From an uncultured Ruminococcus sp. (lineage in GTDB: Bacteria > Bacillota > Clostridia > Oscillospirales > Acutalibacteraceae), in contig CADANT010000007.1 in NCBI GenBank assembly GCA_902789345.1, positions 1-64,000 on the forward strand: a DNA stretch of 64,000 bases, given 5' to 3'. Shown here piece after piece: positions 63,808 to 64,000 of the stretch. The notes under the pieces were generated by a model. It was given only the letters and a program-made list of their open reading frames with translations. It was not told where the DNA came from and did no database searches. Both the position numbers and the translations under genes were made by a program. Every line of letters starts with the position of its first letter. Position 1 is the first letter of the stretch.

Positions 63808-64000
63808 AATTTTGAAAAAGTTTTTTAATTTTTGTAATGAAAAAGAGCGTAAACAATTTTACACTTCTATTATTCTAGGCGTTATTGCGGCGTTATTTTC
63901 CGCCCTAAAAATTCCTGCCATGGGCGTTATGCTGCAGGCGATACTTGATGGTGCAGTCACAACAAGAGCAATTCTGATGTCACTGGGAATAATGCTAACC
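63800..64000 (+). CDS. second ABC half-transporter, cut by the window end
   Basis: The first 67 codons only. ATG at 63800 lies within the last codons of the preceding gene. The visible part has a basic N-terminus (MLKILKKFFNF) and hydrophobic segments beginning about residue 23 (FYTSIILGVIAALFSALK). It is probably the partner of the preceding half-transporter; its ATPase domain would lie beyond 64000. Confidence 0.75.
   Translation, partial: MLKILKKFFNFCNEKERKQFYTSIILGVIAALFSALKIPAMGVMLQAILDGAVTTRAILMSLGIMLT

Overview
The window looks like a chromosomal segment of a low-GC, Gram-positive Clostridia, most likely of the Ruminococcaceae/Oscillospiraceae type (inference). The grounds are HrcA with a CIRCE operator, a CtsR-McsA-McsB-ClpC operon with CtsR boxes, a FabK/FabT-type fatty acid cluster, YerC, a BofC-like protein, an FMN riboswitch, SigA-like promoters (TTGACA/17/TATAAT) and several TTG or GTG starts preceded by good Shine-Dalgarno sequences. 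Most of the window is core chromosome. No phage, IS element or CRISPR array was seen.

Layout. 1-9.3 kb (minus strand): tRNA-Val, hslO, a methyltransferase, yerC, an Mrp ATPase and the heat-shock set hrcA-grpE-dnaK-dnaJ-prmA behind a CIRCE. 9.3-10.5 kb (plus): two small membrane proteins and rpsT. 10.7-20.7 kb (minus): one fatty-acid-synthesis operon, fabT-fabH-fabK-fabD-fabG-fabF-accB-fabZ-accC-accD-accA, with a strong promoter and candidate operators; no acyl carrier protein gene lies inside it. 21.5-27.6 kb (plus): a class A penicillin-binding protein with a low-complexity tail, hom-thrB, and a lysC with an internal start for a beta subunit.

27.9-35.7 kb (plus) is the most unusual block. 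A two-component system, whose sensor has an acidic extracytoplasmic loop, precedes a five-gene operon that resembles dlt (adenylation enzyme, carrier protein, MBOAT acyltransferase, SGNH/DltD-like protein) but also contains a fold-type III PLP decarboxylase. The simplest model is that an amino acid is loaded on the carrier, decarboxylated (possibly while bound, as BtrK does in butirosin synthesis), and passed across the membrane onto a surface polymer. Two tandem 11-bp repeats just upstream are a likely binding site for the regulator.

36-43.3 kb (minus): clpC-mcsB-mcsA-ctsR, a small membrane protein and an NSS-type sodium symporter. 43.4-47.6 kb (minus): a riboflavin operon ribD-ribE-ribBA-ribH under an FMN riboswitch. 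It is damaged: the GTP cyclohydrolase II half of ribBA has lost its zinc-site segment and frame, and ribH is followed by three tandem truncated copies of its own 3' end. 47.8-51.3 kb (minus): a sugar-type ABC transporter. 51.6-55.6 kb (minus): queH, a HAD phosphatase, an unrecognised membrane-anchored lipoprotein and a cyclase-family hydrolase. 56.1-57.9 kb: initiator tRNA, then a small HTH protein convergent with a HipA-like kinase. 58.1-64 kb: an AraC regulator divergent from an ECF transporter (S, T, double ATPase) and a pair of ABC half-transporters, the second cut by the window end; this resembles siderophore or metal uptake loci.

All functions are read from sequence motifs and gene context; no database search was possible.
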